Numbered from the stretch's first letter, positions 49,101-61,646 are shown. The stretch is DNA of 64,000 nucleotides from Phlegmacium glaucopus (GCA_015039465.1 MU130553.1:523676-587675), one strand, 5' to 3'. A program made the numbers and translations. Notes: generated by a model not told the origin, from the sequence alone.

Positions 49101-49481
49101 TGTGAAATGGAAGAATTCAAGTTTTGCAGGGATCGGTGATAACTATTGGGAGTAAGCGATGTGCAATTCATTAATCTGTTGGAATAACTAACTCATTTTT
49201 TTGAAAATCCACACAGCTCCCTGCAGAAGCGGAAAAAGCACTACAATTTGGTCGCCACCTGTATATCATATCTTGTCCGTGCCCAAGTTACAACAAATAA
49301 GGAACTGTATGCCAGTCTCGGACCGGTTCCTACATGGAGAGCATTACAGACGGCCGAGCGATGTACCAGAATTCTGCAGTTGTTAAAGGTGATTACAGTT
49401 CCCTTACCTTGAGCGCTCTGATTTATGAAATAGTCAAGGCATCGCCACCTGCTCTATACAGTGCTTGGGAAGAGGAGTTGA
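46127..49481 (+). CDS. NACHT-domain NTPase (NLR-like)
   Basis: Start MSMDHQSKSHRNTRQY, then an N-terminal motif of fungal NLR-like proteins (RDFNVYGGIFNQIN). The first intron is 46269-46329, joining in phase to GIHILSRMIATDAIHDASER. The NACHT domain has the Walker A loop GSAGVGKSAI, SFFFGTGQGKRGSGDYLF, Walker B TVIVDGLNECL and RFLITSRPEPHI. A second intron at 47862-47922 rejoins as EPLS-KVISGMKGQKL, bypassing the stop at 48104. Further exons with VKDFRSIDFDVKRFFGYLL and ILAKRCSQLFDKILRQ extend the protein in phase; no WD40, ankyrin or TPR repeats are obvious there. The last exon is uncertain: a stop at 49481 fits phase, while 49495 ends the alternative frame. It may be two adjacent genes. Confidence 0.75.
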
Positions 49482-49646
49482 AAATACTGTCTTAAATAAC
49501 TCTTAATAGCTCATCTGCTGCTACCAGCAGATTTACACAACTACCTACATAATTTTTACCCTCCATAATTTCACGCAAAGTCAAAACATCATCACATCAT
49601 TAAGTTTTTGAGTATGTACATAACCTTTTCCATGTCTCGAAAATAT

Positions 49647-52600
49647 CTAATACCCACTCCCTCCGGCGCCATTAACCTATCAAAAGAAAATGAAATGACA
49701 TCAGTCTTCATGAAATAACCAAGGAAAAATAAGACCAATGCTAGCCAGACGAACCTATCCAGGACCGTCGAAATCTTTGGTTGAAGATTAATCATGTCGT
49801 ATTTACCTTATCTTTAAGAGAAGAGATAAACTGTTGGTAACTCGGTAACACATCCGCACGATCTTGGATGAGCATACTCAGAGCCCAAAGTCTGAGAGGG
49901 GGTTCGCCATCTTCTTTCACGATATAAAGATGGGGATAGTAGACGCCCCGACGCATCTCCCGAATCTTCTGAACCACAGCGTTGACACGTTGAGAGAATG
50001 GGTTATCCAGAGGGCGCAGGGTTGTCTATAAGTTTTTTGAGAAAAATCGATGAATATAAATTTCATGTTACATACCTTCCCTCCGCGGAGGACATCGTAA
50101 CTTGGCAGATCAAACACATCCTGAATAAGCTGGGGAACTGCATCGCGTCCAACCCACAGGAATATAGTCTGTCCGTCTTCAACCAGGAACAAACCATGTC
50201 TTTCCAGTCTTTCAGATGTCAGGGGAAGCGCAGGTGGTAGAATGACACCATTTTCACCGATGGTCCCAGCCTTGACAGAGATGTAAGTTGGTGAAAAAAT
50301 CTATTACTCAAAAAACTTACTTCAGGGGGCATATTATGCAATGAGTAGAATGTCGGATAGATATAAGGGATTAGAAGTTGTGAAGGCAGAGATGTCAGGA
50401 GAGCCTGAGAGTAAGCCCGGATATCAGGAGGGATCTGTGCACTTTGTCGAATTCCAACCTGGGAAAAATTAGTCAATGTGAATACCAAGCTAAGCATAAC
50501 AATCAAACTCACGTTCTTCAGAAGTCCAAGTATAAGAACAGGCAACATCTTCATGTTATCCGAAATCGCCAATTGCGCACTAGCTCCTGCACCACTGGAA
50601 GTCATGCTCATCTTGTATGATACCAAGAGCTCGACAAGTTTTTGGAACACATAATCTCGACTGTCTTCCAACTTGTTGGTCAACGACCGTTCAACAGCCT
50701 TATTAGCGAGGAAAGTGGCGATAGCGACCTGATCAGCCGATGCAAACACCTCCGAGAGGTTAGTAGTTGTTGGCAGGGCAAGCGTGATGACACGAATACG
50801 TCGTTCACCTATTTTAGACATGAACACCATCTTTATGACAAGGAGGAAAAATACCCACCGTAACATGTAGTATGCAACACGGCGGTTTGGAAAACAACGA
50901 AAGGGGTGGTGATGGCCTCTTCGATCTGAACTTCAATAGCATAAGACTGGTCCTGGGGGACAGCAGGCATTGCCAAAAGGTCCGTAGACCGGACGAAGAA
51001 GTTACCATGGAAGGACGCCATACGAAGGCCTGCAAATTCAAAATCCTCAGCGATTGATAAAGAAAAACATCCAAGATCTTACCGCGAGATGCACGAACAC
51101 GCATAACAGCTTCCAACATGATGGGGGTTGCCAACACTGCTCCAAATTCATGTGCAAACTTCATAGCATCTTCAGTTCGACCAGCATTGAATGCAGGGTA
51201 ATAATAGGTTTGACCCGAGGTGTAATGAGGCAAACAGGCTAAAAAAGAAAGATATGGTCAACCGAGGCTTGAAAGAGGTTTCTATGAAGTGTGATTACCA
51301 AGGGTAGCGACGTCTTGATAAGCAGGACTGAAGAGGAACATGTCGACTGAGACCTGCGTTCTCGAGCACTCGATAGCAAAAGTCTTGTAGAACGGTGAGG
51401 CCGCTTGCAGCAATCCAGATTCCTAAATCCGTTCATCACTGAAAGATAAAAGGTAGAACATAGAGCTTACCTTGGAAGTGCCCAAGATTTTAGGATCTTC
51501 TCTGTTTTTTAATGCACCGGCGCCCACAGAAGGGAGAGCCGAAGATAGGACAATGATTTTTCCGCCAATAGGCGCCTATGCGGCCCAGCCAGTTAACTTA
51601 ATGTTAGATAGCATGGGCTGAAGATACCAACCATGAGCTTGAAGCCGGCTTGCAAAGCAGGTCCCATTGCGCTGCCGATGATACCGTTGTCCTGGAACAT
51701 ATCCCCAATTCTGCCAAGGAGAGCTTCCAGAGAGGCACGTGATTCAGCAATGTTCACAAGCAAGTCGTTAGGCTTAGGTAAAAAAACATCTTCGATGTCG
51801 GAAACAACCAGCATGGTGGATTCCGTGGTGCCAGTCTGAAAGGTCAGAATAAGAAAGCCGGAAGAGAAGAATGGAAGAGAAAACATACAGGCATAGAAAA
51901 GAAATAGAGGGAGACATCGTAGCAGATGATGGCAACTTTTGTTCTTTCATCTTCATCAGGAATGCGATCAAGATTCTCCAGAATGGTCCTGGTGGCAGTA
52001 GCAACCATGCCTGAAACCGAGGCTATGAGCAAACAAAAAGATACTATTGAGAGTACAGCAAGTTACCAGATTGGACGGCCGTATGACTGACGTCAATTAA
52101 GAAAATGTAGACAGCTGGCTGTGGCGGGCGAACCATGTACTCTGTTGGCGCCACGAATTCGATGCAGGATTGATTGAGCTCTGCACGTGCCCAACGATCG
52201 CCTGGTTGGTTGCGCACTTGATCCCAGTCGAAAAGTTGAGGAACTTCATTGGTCATATTGCACATACAGCATCTCCACCTAAAATATGATGAGAAAAATA
52301 CGACACATAAAAACATCCAAGACGTACCGATTCCCCCCATCGATGAATTGGACGTAGGGATTGATATAAGTTCTGCAGCGGCGGCAACGAGCAATGACAG
52401 TGTCCGTTACGAGAGGAACTTGTTCTTCTCCCTCATTTAATGACCGATAAGGAGTGATAACGAGAGCCAAGGGAAGTTTGGATTTGCTCAAAAGTGATGA
52501 TGTCGTCGGTATCGCATTGATAGTAGATCTGAGATAACTGGGATCGGCGTTTGCAGTAGGTGAGGGCGATACACAAGAATTGGGGGGCAGACGAATTTCA

Positions 52601-53295
52601 GGTGGTGGCCGTTGAAGATCGCGTGGTTCGGGCGGTGACGTGAGGAGATTGGTGGTGTAAAGTTGGAATTGTTTCTGGCCCATTCCCATTTGTCCAAACT
52701 GATTGGCGAGAGCGTCAACTGGGGGTTGCCCATACTGGGGTTGTTGGTTGAATGCGGGTGCGTTGATGTACTCTGGTTCACTTTGTGAATAGTAGGAGGG
52801 TTGTTGACCAGGAGGGGCAGGTTGCTGAACTTGTTGCGCAGCGAATTGGTTCTCAGCAGCTAGGCCAGGGGTGAATAATTGTCCACTCTGTGGCTGAGCT
52901 GGGAGACCGGCCCCGGCAGTAGTATAAGTCGGATCAAGAACAGCGGTATCACCAGCATAGTATGCTTGAGTTTGGCCAGGGGCATACTGACGACGTTTCC
53001 CATGGTGCTGAGTGGGAGGCGGTTCGCTTGACGCTGCATCTACAAGGCCAGCTGATTCGTGTGTAGGTGGCTCCCATTGCGTATGACCTGACGCCGTTTC
53101 TATAGCGCAACGAATCAGTTAAGCTACTTTAACTTGCTGTGAAATCATTGGGGCTGACCGATGAAGAGGTATCTCTGATGAGTTTGGTCCCTGAGATGGA
53201 TTTAGGGCGATTTTTTTTTACAACATGAATATCTCTAGTGAAACTAACCATTCTTCTACCCATCCTGGGGGCAATTGTTCTGCAGCAGTAGCCAT
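49647..53295 (-). CDS. SEC24: COPII coat subunit SEC24 with N-terminal WW domain
   Basis: Cargo-binding subunit of the COPII coat at ER exit sites. The start at 53295 gives [16 protein letters not shown]; two phase-checked introns then give [10 protein letters not shown] and [12 protein letters not shown], a full WW domain at about residues 8-40. A Gln/Pro-rich low-complexity region follows. The SEC24 core has the zinc finger CRRC...CCMC, the trunk ([17 protein letters not shown]), CYDVS, and a C-terminal gelsolin-like part ([18 protein letters not shown]). The last exon, after SSLKDK, encodes VNGAGGSGY and stops at 49647. At least ten introns. The NACHT gene ends about 160 bp away, convergently. 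Exon 1 is duplicated at 56350. Confidence 0.92.
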
Positions 53296-53524
53296 ATATA
53301 AAAGTCAGCGATGGAAAAAAAGTCGAAGATATTCCCGAATTTATATCCGGTTACGTCTGGCCACGTCCTCAATGCAACAACAAACACGTTGCAGCCAAAT
53401 AACACCATCTTCATCATGTTCTTGAACACATTCTAATAGTCAATTTGAGCCTTGTTCTGTAAACGATAAAAAATCACACACACAACTCGAAGTCAGATTT
53501 GCACCGAATGCATGTGTGAATCTA

Positions 53525-53562
53525 CGACTGACATATTTACGTACGTTTGTACGTTTGTACGT
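53525..53562. repeat. Short tandem repeat (GTACGTTT)
   Basis: About three units of TACGTTTG within 53540-53563 in the spacer between SEC24 and the first PARP-like gene. The duplicated spacer near 56661 has a single unit, so the array changed length after duplication. Confidence 0.5.
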
Positions 53563-53879
53563 TGATTCGCTGAATTGTTGAACAAGGGCAAGCCAATATT
53601 ATAGCTTTTGTAATTGATGATGGTAACTTAGTGCAAGTGGGAGATGCACTTGTCTCCGTTGCCAAGGTTGGGCTCTTATTTAATTGTCTAATCCTTCTCG
53701 ATTTGGTCGTTCTACGACTTGCCCCAGAGAACTCACAACAGCTTGTGGAATCGATATCATTGACCTGGTCGCTAACATCTTTGACCTTGACCTCTACACC
53801 CACCATTCCGCTTGTTCAAAATTGACAATACGACAAGCACAAAGACTTATCCCAAGTGCAGATTCAACGACTTTCTAAC

Positions 53880-55788
53880 ATGGCAGAGACATCGGCGGTC
53901 GATGGTCGAACTCGAGAGGAGGGACGGGTCCCTGGGAGTTCGATGCACGAGTCCGAGTCGCAATTAGATAACGTTTCAGAGGATTCATTCGGGAGCAACT
54001 TCGGCGACCACGCGACGCCAGATGAGGAAGACTTGGCTACGAGTACGGATGTCGACTCGGACGTCGGGCCAGATTCACCACCTCCCGTCTACCCTGATAA
54101 TGAGTACCCTCAAACCACGTTCACCAACATGGATTTGAAGTCCTCACCACCACCCGTGGTACTTCAATATACACCAACGACATCCACCGAACCTACCTTG
54201 AATGCGAACTCTTCAAGTCCATCCAGCCCATTGATTCGGATGTGTGTTGTACGTGGACTCAATTGCAACTAAATATTGATACCAATCAATTGATATCTTA
54301 GGTCTGCAAACTTGCACCTGCCTATAGTAAAAGTGGAGTGTCCTATCCGACCTGCGGGCTTACATGCGCTTCCAAAATGCAAAATGTTATCATGACTAGT
54401 CCAAACAGGACCCTACCTGAACTTCAGAGTCCTCCGCAATACACTAGTATAGCACCATCGTCTGCATCTCAAAGCGAGTTTAGCTATTCCGCGAAACAGG
54501 GCAGTGTCAATGGGAGTCGTCATCACCGCCCCAGACAAGTTGATAACCCTTGCGTCGTATGTTTCTTGTCACCTTGAAAGATACTCTCCTCACATTCTAT
54601 AATACAGGTATGTCGTAGGAAACCCTGTCGTGATGCCGGATATGTCACATGTGGGATGAAATGCGCGGAGAAGTTGTGTAGTCGGGGAAACTCTAACCCG
54701 CACATGTGTGATGTGCGTGTTTTCTTGGAGTTTTTCTATCAAAATCAATAACGATCGTGTTTCTTAGTATTGCCATCGTCGACCCAAAGCTGATGGTTAT
54801 AATCAATGTGGCAAAACCTGTGGCGAAAATGCTAATAGGGCCTGTCTGTTGTGTAGATGCCGACCTAGGTTTGGCCGATATCATCTTTGCGGAAGAACGT
54901 GCAAAAAGATTGCGTCGAAATGGACACCACTTATTCTTGAAGCCCCACCCGGTCATGCTACCTATAACGAGGGTAAATTCCAACGATATAAGTATCTGAC
55001 ACTTTGTCTGACTACTTTTCTGAACTTCAAAGTTGAAAAAAGGTTCAAGCGCGCCTGGAACGGCGGCGGTGGACCATGCCCGCCCATCAAGAAGATTTAC
55101 AAAATAATCGAGAACAAGTCTTTCCTCGCTTCATACGATCGATACAAGTTCGTGCGATCTAGTTGATAAGATCTCCTAGAGGGAGTCTGACTCACTCATG
55201 CTATTCCAATAGAAAAACGATTGGAAATGAAGTATTCCGCTACCATGGAGCCAAGCGAGGATGTACTCTCGGATCGCAAGGAAATATGCGACTCTGTTCC
55301 TCTACCGCTTGTGCATTGTGTTCTATACTACGAACATCGTTCAATGTTAACCTCGCAAGTCCATCTGGAGCGTAAGTCCCTTTTATCGTTTTTTATTTCA
55401 TGTTAATTCAATTAGAATAGCTTCGGCCCCGGCGTCTATACCTCATCTGCAGCGAACAAGTAAGATTTCAGTCTAACATTCACTGTGGCTTTCCGCTTAT
55501 CTCCGTGACCAACAGAGCTTATAGTTACACGGACGGAGGTACAGGCGCCATCATCCTGACCAAGGTGGTGTTGGGCACTGCATACACTGTTCGAGGATGG
55601 AACCAAGTCATGGCATGCCCTGCGGGCTACAACTCAGTGAGACTCCTTCAATGTTATGGTAGTAGGAAGGAATTGATTCAGACTTTTTTGGTCTAGGTTG
55701 TCTTCGACCGCCAAAACGGGGCGCTTAATGAGACCATTGTTTATACCAACGACGCCGTCAGGCCTGTATTCTTGATCATCTTCCAGTG
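53880..55788 (+). CDS. Cys-rich PARP-like ADP-ribosyltransferase, copy A
   Basis: The disordered N-terminus (MAETSAVDGRTREEGRVPG, acidic, Pro-rich) is followed by Cys-rich finger-like repeats of the form C-x2-C...CG-x-x-C (YPTCGLTC, YVTCGMKCAEKLC, YNQCGKTCGENA, YHLCGRTCKK). The C-terminal domain resembles PARP catalytic domains: FRYHGAKRGC supplies the H, FGPGVYTSSAANKAYSY the Y and LNETIVYTND the E of an H-Y-E triad. Introns join in phase through to FLIIFQ. Compared with copy B one finger and a Ser/Arg-rich stretch are deleted. ADP-ribosyl transfer is inferred; the substrate is unknown. Copy A has HGA where copy B has the more usual HGT. Confidence 0.75.
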
Positions 55789-56971
55789 ATAGTCTCTTCT
55801 TTCAATGTTCTCGATGCGGACTGTGCTATTGTTTACTTTTGACTGAGATATATGAAATGTTATTGTACGTTGTAAATAATCCTTGGAATCCTCCGAGCCC
55901 AATGCATTTTTATTATTATGAAAGTTAGCATTGCAAGTCGAAACCACGTTGCCTTGTCAGTCTGCGTAGTACCTCAAGTAAACCTCGAGCTATCAGTCCG
56001 GCCCGTCGATGATCATCGATGATCGCTGCTGCTCAAAGATTGCTCAAAAATCGAGAAAAAGAGAGACTACAATTATCTAAGACCTTCAAGCGCTGTTTTC
56101 ATCCGTGACAAATGTTTATTGTCCTTCATGGGCCATAGAGGCCGCAATCCGGCCAAAGCGCTGTAAATATGTGGCGAGTATATAAACCAAACAGCCGAGG
56201 GATCTGATTTTAGATGCCTCAACTTTCAACCCCCCCCCACCACATCTGTAATATAGATTTAGGGCGATTTCTTTTACAACATGAATGTCTCCAGTGAAAC
56301 TAACCATTCTTCTACCCATCCTGGGGGTAAATTTTCTGCAGCAGTGGCCATATATAAAAGTCAGCGATGGAAAAAAAGTCGAAGAATTTATATTCGGTTA
56401 CATAGGCTGGCACGTCCTCAATGTAACAATAAACACGTTGCAGTCAAATAACACCATCTTCATCATGTTCTTGAACACGTACCTTTACATTCTAATAGAC
56501 TTCATTTGAGCCTTTTTCCAGTTGTACGGGAATCCCACAACTATAATTTGTGCAAACGATAAAGAATCACACACACTCTCTGAGTCCCTTGGTTGACGGA
56601 CTCGAAGTCAGATTTGCACATGAATACTGAATGCATGTGTGAGTGTCTAAGACTGACATATTTACGTACGTTTGAACGTCGAGAATTGTTGAACATGGGC
56701 TTATGTAATTGATGATGGTAACTTAGTGCAAGTGAGAGAAGCTTCTCTCCGTTGCCAAGGTTGGGCGCTTATTTAATTGCCTAATCCTTATCGATTTGGC
56801 CATTCTACGGCTTGCCCCCAGAGAACTCTCAACAGCTTGTGGAATCGATATCATTGACCTGGTCGCTAACATCTTTGGCCTTGACCTCTACCCACTATTC
56901 CGCTTGTTCAAAACTGACAATACGACAAGCACAAAGACTTATCCCAAGTGCAGACTCAACGACTTTCTAAC
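55789..56971. other. Intergenic, holding the A/B duplication junction
   Basis: 3' flank of PARP-like copy A, the junction near 56250 marked by a C-run (56229-56237), then a copied SEC24 5' segment and spacer. No independent gene. Confidence 0.6.
56280..56351 (-). pseudogene. SEC24: SEC24 exon 1 fragment carried by the duplication
   Basis: Reads [16 protein letters not shown] from an ATG at 56351, followed by the same GTTAGT donor and intron start as SEC24 at 53295. The homology ends within the first intron at about 56258, so no further coding sequence follows. It is an orphan promoter plus first exon. Confidence 0.85.
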
Positions 56972-59288
56972 ATGGCAAAGATATCGGCGGTCGATGATCA
57001 AGCTCGAGAGGAAGGACAGGTCCCTGGGAGTTCGATACACGAGTCCGAATCGCAATTAGATGACGATGATAACGTTTCAGAGGATTCATTCGGGAGCGAC
57101 TTTGGCGACTACGCAACGCCAGATGAGGAAGACTTGGCTACGAGTACGGATGTCGACTCGGACGTCGAGCCAGATGTCGAGCCAGATTCACCACCTCCCG
57201 TCTACCCTGATGATGAGTACCCTCAAACCACGTTCACCAACATGGATTTGAAGTCCCCACCACCACCCGTGGTACTTCAATATACACCAACGACATCCAC
57301 CGAACCTACCTTGAATGCGAACTCTTCAAGTCCATCTAGCCCATCGATTCGGATGTGTGTTGTACGTGGACTCAATTGCAACCAAATATTGATACCAATC
57401 AATTGATATCTTACTATAGGTCTGCAAACTTGCACCTGCCTACAGTAAAAGTGGAGTCTCCTATCCGACCTGCGGGCTTACATGCGCTTCCAAAATGCAA
57501 AATGTTCCTCAGGCCACCGCAAACAGGTTCCTACCTGAACCTCAAAGTCCTCCGCAATACACTAGTATAGCACCATCGTCTGCATCTCAAAGCGAGTTTA
57601 GCTACTCCGCGAAACAGGGCAGTGTCAAGGGGAGTCGAACACATGGCAGCGCCAGTCAGATAAAGATGTGTGACGTGAGTCAGGTTCTTGACTCTGTTGA
57701 TGAATTTCAACAACTTGTTCGTCAGGTATGCCATGTCCGCCCCCGAGTTCAAAAAGCAGGCAAGATCTACCCTACTTGTGGGTTAACATGCGCCGCTATC
57801 TTATTGGACAGCCCGAGTTCAAGAGGGAATGCCATTCCAACGTTAGACCCACTTTTGTCATCATATCAGAACCTGTCTTTGTCAGATCACAGTCCAAGCA
57901 ATTCAAGTTACTACTCTCCCCAGCAGCCATCACGGCGATATAGACATGACTCCCGCGGTCAACACAGGTCTCATGGTCAGGCCCGATCACATAGGGGAAG
58001 TACAAGGACACAGATTGCCACGAATACTGGTCACCATCGCCCCAGAAAAGTTCACAACCCTTGCGTCGTATGTTTCTTGTCACTTTGAAAGATACTCCCC
58101 TTACATTCCATAAAACAGGTATGTCTTAGGAAGCCCTGTCGTGATGCCGGATATGTCACATGTGGGATGAAATGCGCGGAGAAGTTGTGTAGACGGGGAA
58201 GCTCTAACCCGAGAATATGTGATGTGCGTGTTTTCTTGGAGTGTTTCTATCAAAATCAATAACAAACATGTTTCTTAGTATTGCCATCGTCGACCCAAAG
58301 TTGATGGTTACAATCAATGTGGTAAAACCTGTGGCGAAAATGCTAATAGGGCCTGTCTGTTGTGTAGATGCCGACCTAGGTTTGGCCGATATCATCTTTG
58401 CGGAAGAACGTGCAAAAAGATTGCGTCGAAATGGACACCACTTATCCTTGAAGCTCCACCCGGTCATGCTACCTATAATGAGGGTAAATCCCAACGATAT
58501 AAGTATCTGACACTTTGTCTGACTACTTCAAAGTTGAAAAAAGGTTCAAGCGCGCCTGGAACAGCGGCAGTGGACCATGCCCGCCCATCAAGAAGATTTA
58601 CAAAATAATCGAGAACAAGTCTTTCCTCGTTCCGTACGATCGATACAAGTTCGTGCGATCTAATTGATAAGATCTCCTAGAGGGAGTCTGACTCACTCAA
58701 TAGAAAAACGATTGGAAATGAAGTATTCCGCTACCATGGAACCAAGCGAGGATGTAATCTCGGATCGCAAGGAAATATGCGACTCTGTTCCTCTACCGCT
58801 TGTGCATTGTGTTCTATACTACGAACATCGTTCAATGTTAGCCTCGCAAATCCATCTGGAGCGTAAGTCCCTTTTATTGTTTTTTATTGTTTCATTCTAT
58901 GTTAATTCAATCAAAATAGGTTCGGCCCCGGCGTCTATACCTCATCTGCAGCGAACAAGTAAGATTTCAGTCTAACATTCACTGTGGCTTTCCACTTATC
59001 TCCGTGACCAACAGAGCTTATAGTTACGCGAACGGAGGTACAGGCGCCATCATCCTGACCAAGGTGGTGTTGGGCACTGTATACACTGTTCAAGGATGGA
59101 ACCAAGTCATGTCATGCCCTGCGGGCTACAACTCAGTGAGACCCCTTTAATGTTATGATAGTAGGAAGGAATTGATTCAGACTTTTTTGGTCTAGGTTGT
59201 CTTCGATCGCCAAAACGGGGCGCTTAATGAGACCATTGTTTATACCGATGATGCCATCAGGCCTGTATTCTTGATCGTCTTCCAGTGA
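56972..59288 (+). CDS. Cys-rich PARP-like ADP-ribosyltransferase, copy B
   Basis: Same exon order as copy A, with MAKISAVDDQAREEGQVPG at the start. It keeps an extra Cys finger (VCHVRPRVQKAGKIYPTCG, then LTCAA) and a Ser/His/Arg-rich segment (RHDSRGQHRSHGQARSHRG) that copy A lost. The catalytic part reads YHGTKRGC, FGPGVYTSSAANKAYSY and LNETIVYTDDAIRP, giving an H-Y-E triad, and ends FLIVFQ. All junctions I read are in phase and I see no lesion. It is probably the more complete, ancestral form. It could act in nucleic-acid-linked or stress-related ADP-ribosylation, which is inference only. Confidence 0.78.
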
Positions 59289-61101
59289 TAGTCTCTTCTT
59301 TCAATGTTTTTGATGCGGACTGTGCTATTGTTTACTTTGACTGGGATATATGGAATGTTATTGTACGTTGTAAATGATCCTTGAAATCCTCTGGGCCCAA
59401 TGCATTTTTATTATTATGAAAGTTAGCATTGCAAGTCGAAACCACGTTGCCTTGTCTTAGTCCACGTACTACATCAAGCAAACCTCAAGCTGCCAGTCCG
59501 GCCCGTTCGTCAATCTCGATGATCATCGATGATCGCCGCTGCTCAAAAATTGTTCGAAAATCGAGAAAAACTAGAAACTACAATCTTCAAGCGCTGTTTT
59601 CATCCGTGACAAATGTTTATTGTCTTTCATGGGCCATAGAGGCCGCAATCGGGCCAAAGCGCTGTAAATATGTGGCGAGTATAAAAACCAAACAGCGTTG
59701 GATCTAATTTTAGATCCCTCAACTTTCAACCCCACCAACATCTGTTAATCTTCAACCACGACTGTGCAGTATCTATTTCTACTCGAGGATGCTCAGTAGT
59801 GTTCGAGGGAATAGTACCTGAGTTTTTTCTCGTCATTGAAACGGCTGTTTATTGATTTAGTCTGACCGCAGTCCAGTGAGCGGCTCAAATTCAACCTTGA
59901 TCCCTGATTTCTACTTTCTAGGACGAGCATATCTATGGCTTCAGTCTCCTCAAAGCTGGGTTACAGTTGAAATTCGACGCTTTGGACCCCGACCTTCTTG
60001 GCACAGCAACCACTTGCGGCACAACAAGTCTCAAACGATATATTCTCTTTTAATGGTATTCCACCCGATCATCGATAATGCTCCAGAGATTCATCCCAAG
60101 CTAGCAGAATCTTCAAGTTGAGTAATCATGATCGCCACATGTTTTATTGGATTTCGGTTATAAGTAAGTTGAGTTTACCTCCACTTTTGTTGTGCCACAA
60201 TTGAGCCCCTATATTGTCAAGCTGGAATTGTTGTACTCACCGGCAAGAATACCCTGACAATATCCGTGAGGTCTACTACCTAGAAACAATTCATCCTATT
60301 ATTGGAACGCTGTGGTCCTCGTCATCGTTCCTCTGGTGCGTTGAAAAATCAGCTCGTGCAACTCAATTACTCGAGGCTAGGTAAGTCCCCTCTGATTAGT
60401 TCAAAGTGAAGGTGTATGGTGCGCGTCTATTTACATTCACAGACATTACGAGGTTTAAATAGCACGTTGAAGCCACAACGGAGCGCTTCGTATCCTCTTC
60501 TGGTGGCGGCTCGATTTTACACTGGGGTCCTTTCTGCGGTTCTCTGCTCTAGCCCCTATCTGATCACCGTCTCGCTCAATATACTTGCAGTGTTCCTCTC
60601 GTTGCGTAACTCAATTTCGGTGCATTTCTCAGATTCAAAAAAGATCAGACTCACTCCTTTGAAACGCTATCTTCTGAGTTATTTTTCATTCTACCCTGGC
60701 TGGGCATATCAGATTCTCTTTGCTTGAAGGCTCAACTTCAGGCTCCAGTTGAGACTCGGAGTGCGCGGATCACAGCGACAGGCTACAGTTCTTAATTGTG
60801 TTTCGCGGGACCCTGGACTGGCTATAACATGTGGATATTCTGGCTGCCATTGGGCACAACCAAGTCATTGTTGTTCGAACTCTGCATTGTGGCCGAATTG
60901 TGGCCGACTGGTCCTACTTAACTTGGGACAATAGTGACGGTAACTGCCGAGCGATCTTTGAATTACCGGCATCGTGCCTCGTGTGCAATTACCTTCCTTT
61001 GTCTCTTCCTCATGGCAATGCCACATCATGATTAGGCCACCTGAACCCCCATTTTGGGCACTTGTCACACACACAGACAAGCAAACTCGGATAAAACTAC
61101 T

Positions 61102-61191
61102 CAGAAACCCCCCTTTCTAGCAATATCCGAAGCCCGACTACGCTCGGCGGCGGCTGGTTTGTTGCCGAAACGATTTCCAAGCTCTGCCTTT
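61102..61191 (-). repeat. Long-range inverted repeat, right copy
   Basis: Reverse complement of 43595-43684, with landmarks GAAACCCCCCTTTCTAGCAA, CCGAAGCCCGACTACGCT and GGCTGGTTTGTTGCCGAAA. The separation is about 17.4 kb. Confidence 0.8.
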
Positions 61192-61646
61192 ATGAAAGCT
61201 TCCTGTTAGGGTCCATTTAGAGGTTTGGTACGGTCCAGTGAGGGTTAGGAGGTTAAGAGGTTACTTAGTGCAGTATCATTATTGACAATTTCTTGTAGGG
61301 TTTTTGATCACACGGCAAGGGTCCGGCACCTCTGGATTCATCTCCGAAGTTTCTGATTGGAATCATCCAGCAAACTCCATCTCATTCATCAGCCTCTCTC
61401 ATTCATCAGTCTCCTGGTTTGATGGACCATATATCCCGAAGCTGAAAAGCTGGAGGTTGACCTTGGGATATAACGACGGCGAAATGTTCGTTTGAAGGCC
61501 GAAAAGTGAGTGATTACTTGAATTTCGGACGGCAACATTCCCTTTTCTAGATTAAATATTGAAAACTGTAAAGGAAAAATAAGTATCGGGAGAAGTGCGT
61601 CGCAGTTCCAATCCACACAGTTTAACCTCTCATTGTCGTCTCTGGC

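Larger units (their letters stand above)
53200..56250. repeat. Tandem duplication, unit A
   Basis: About 3 kb spanning the 5' end of SEC24, the spacer, one PARP-like gene and about 450 bp of 3' flank. Unit B is 56258-59710. Colinear identity is high throughout, including introns. The shared right edge ends in GTGGCGAGTAT followed by AACCAAACAG. Unit A lacks about 370 bp inside the gene relative to unit B. Confidence 0.85.
56258..59710. repeat. Tandem duplication, unit B
   Basis: Second unit of the 3-kb duplication that starts at about 53200. It begins within SEC24 intron 1 sequence (GATTTAGGGCGATTT) and ends after the PARP-like copy B 3' flank. Several small indels distinguish it from unit A. 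Confidence 0.85.

Noticed and set aside
56000..56030. CGATGATCATCG palindrome as a regulatory site
   Set aside because: It is a simple repeat of GATGATC, present in both duplication units, with no gene start nearby.
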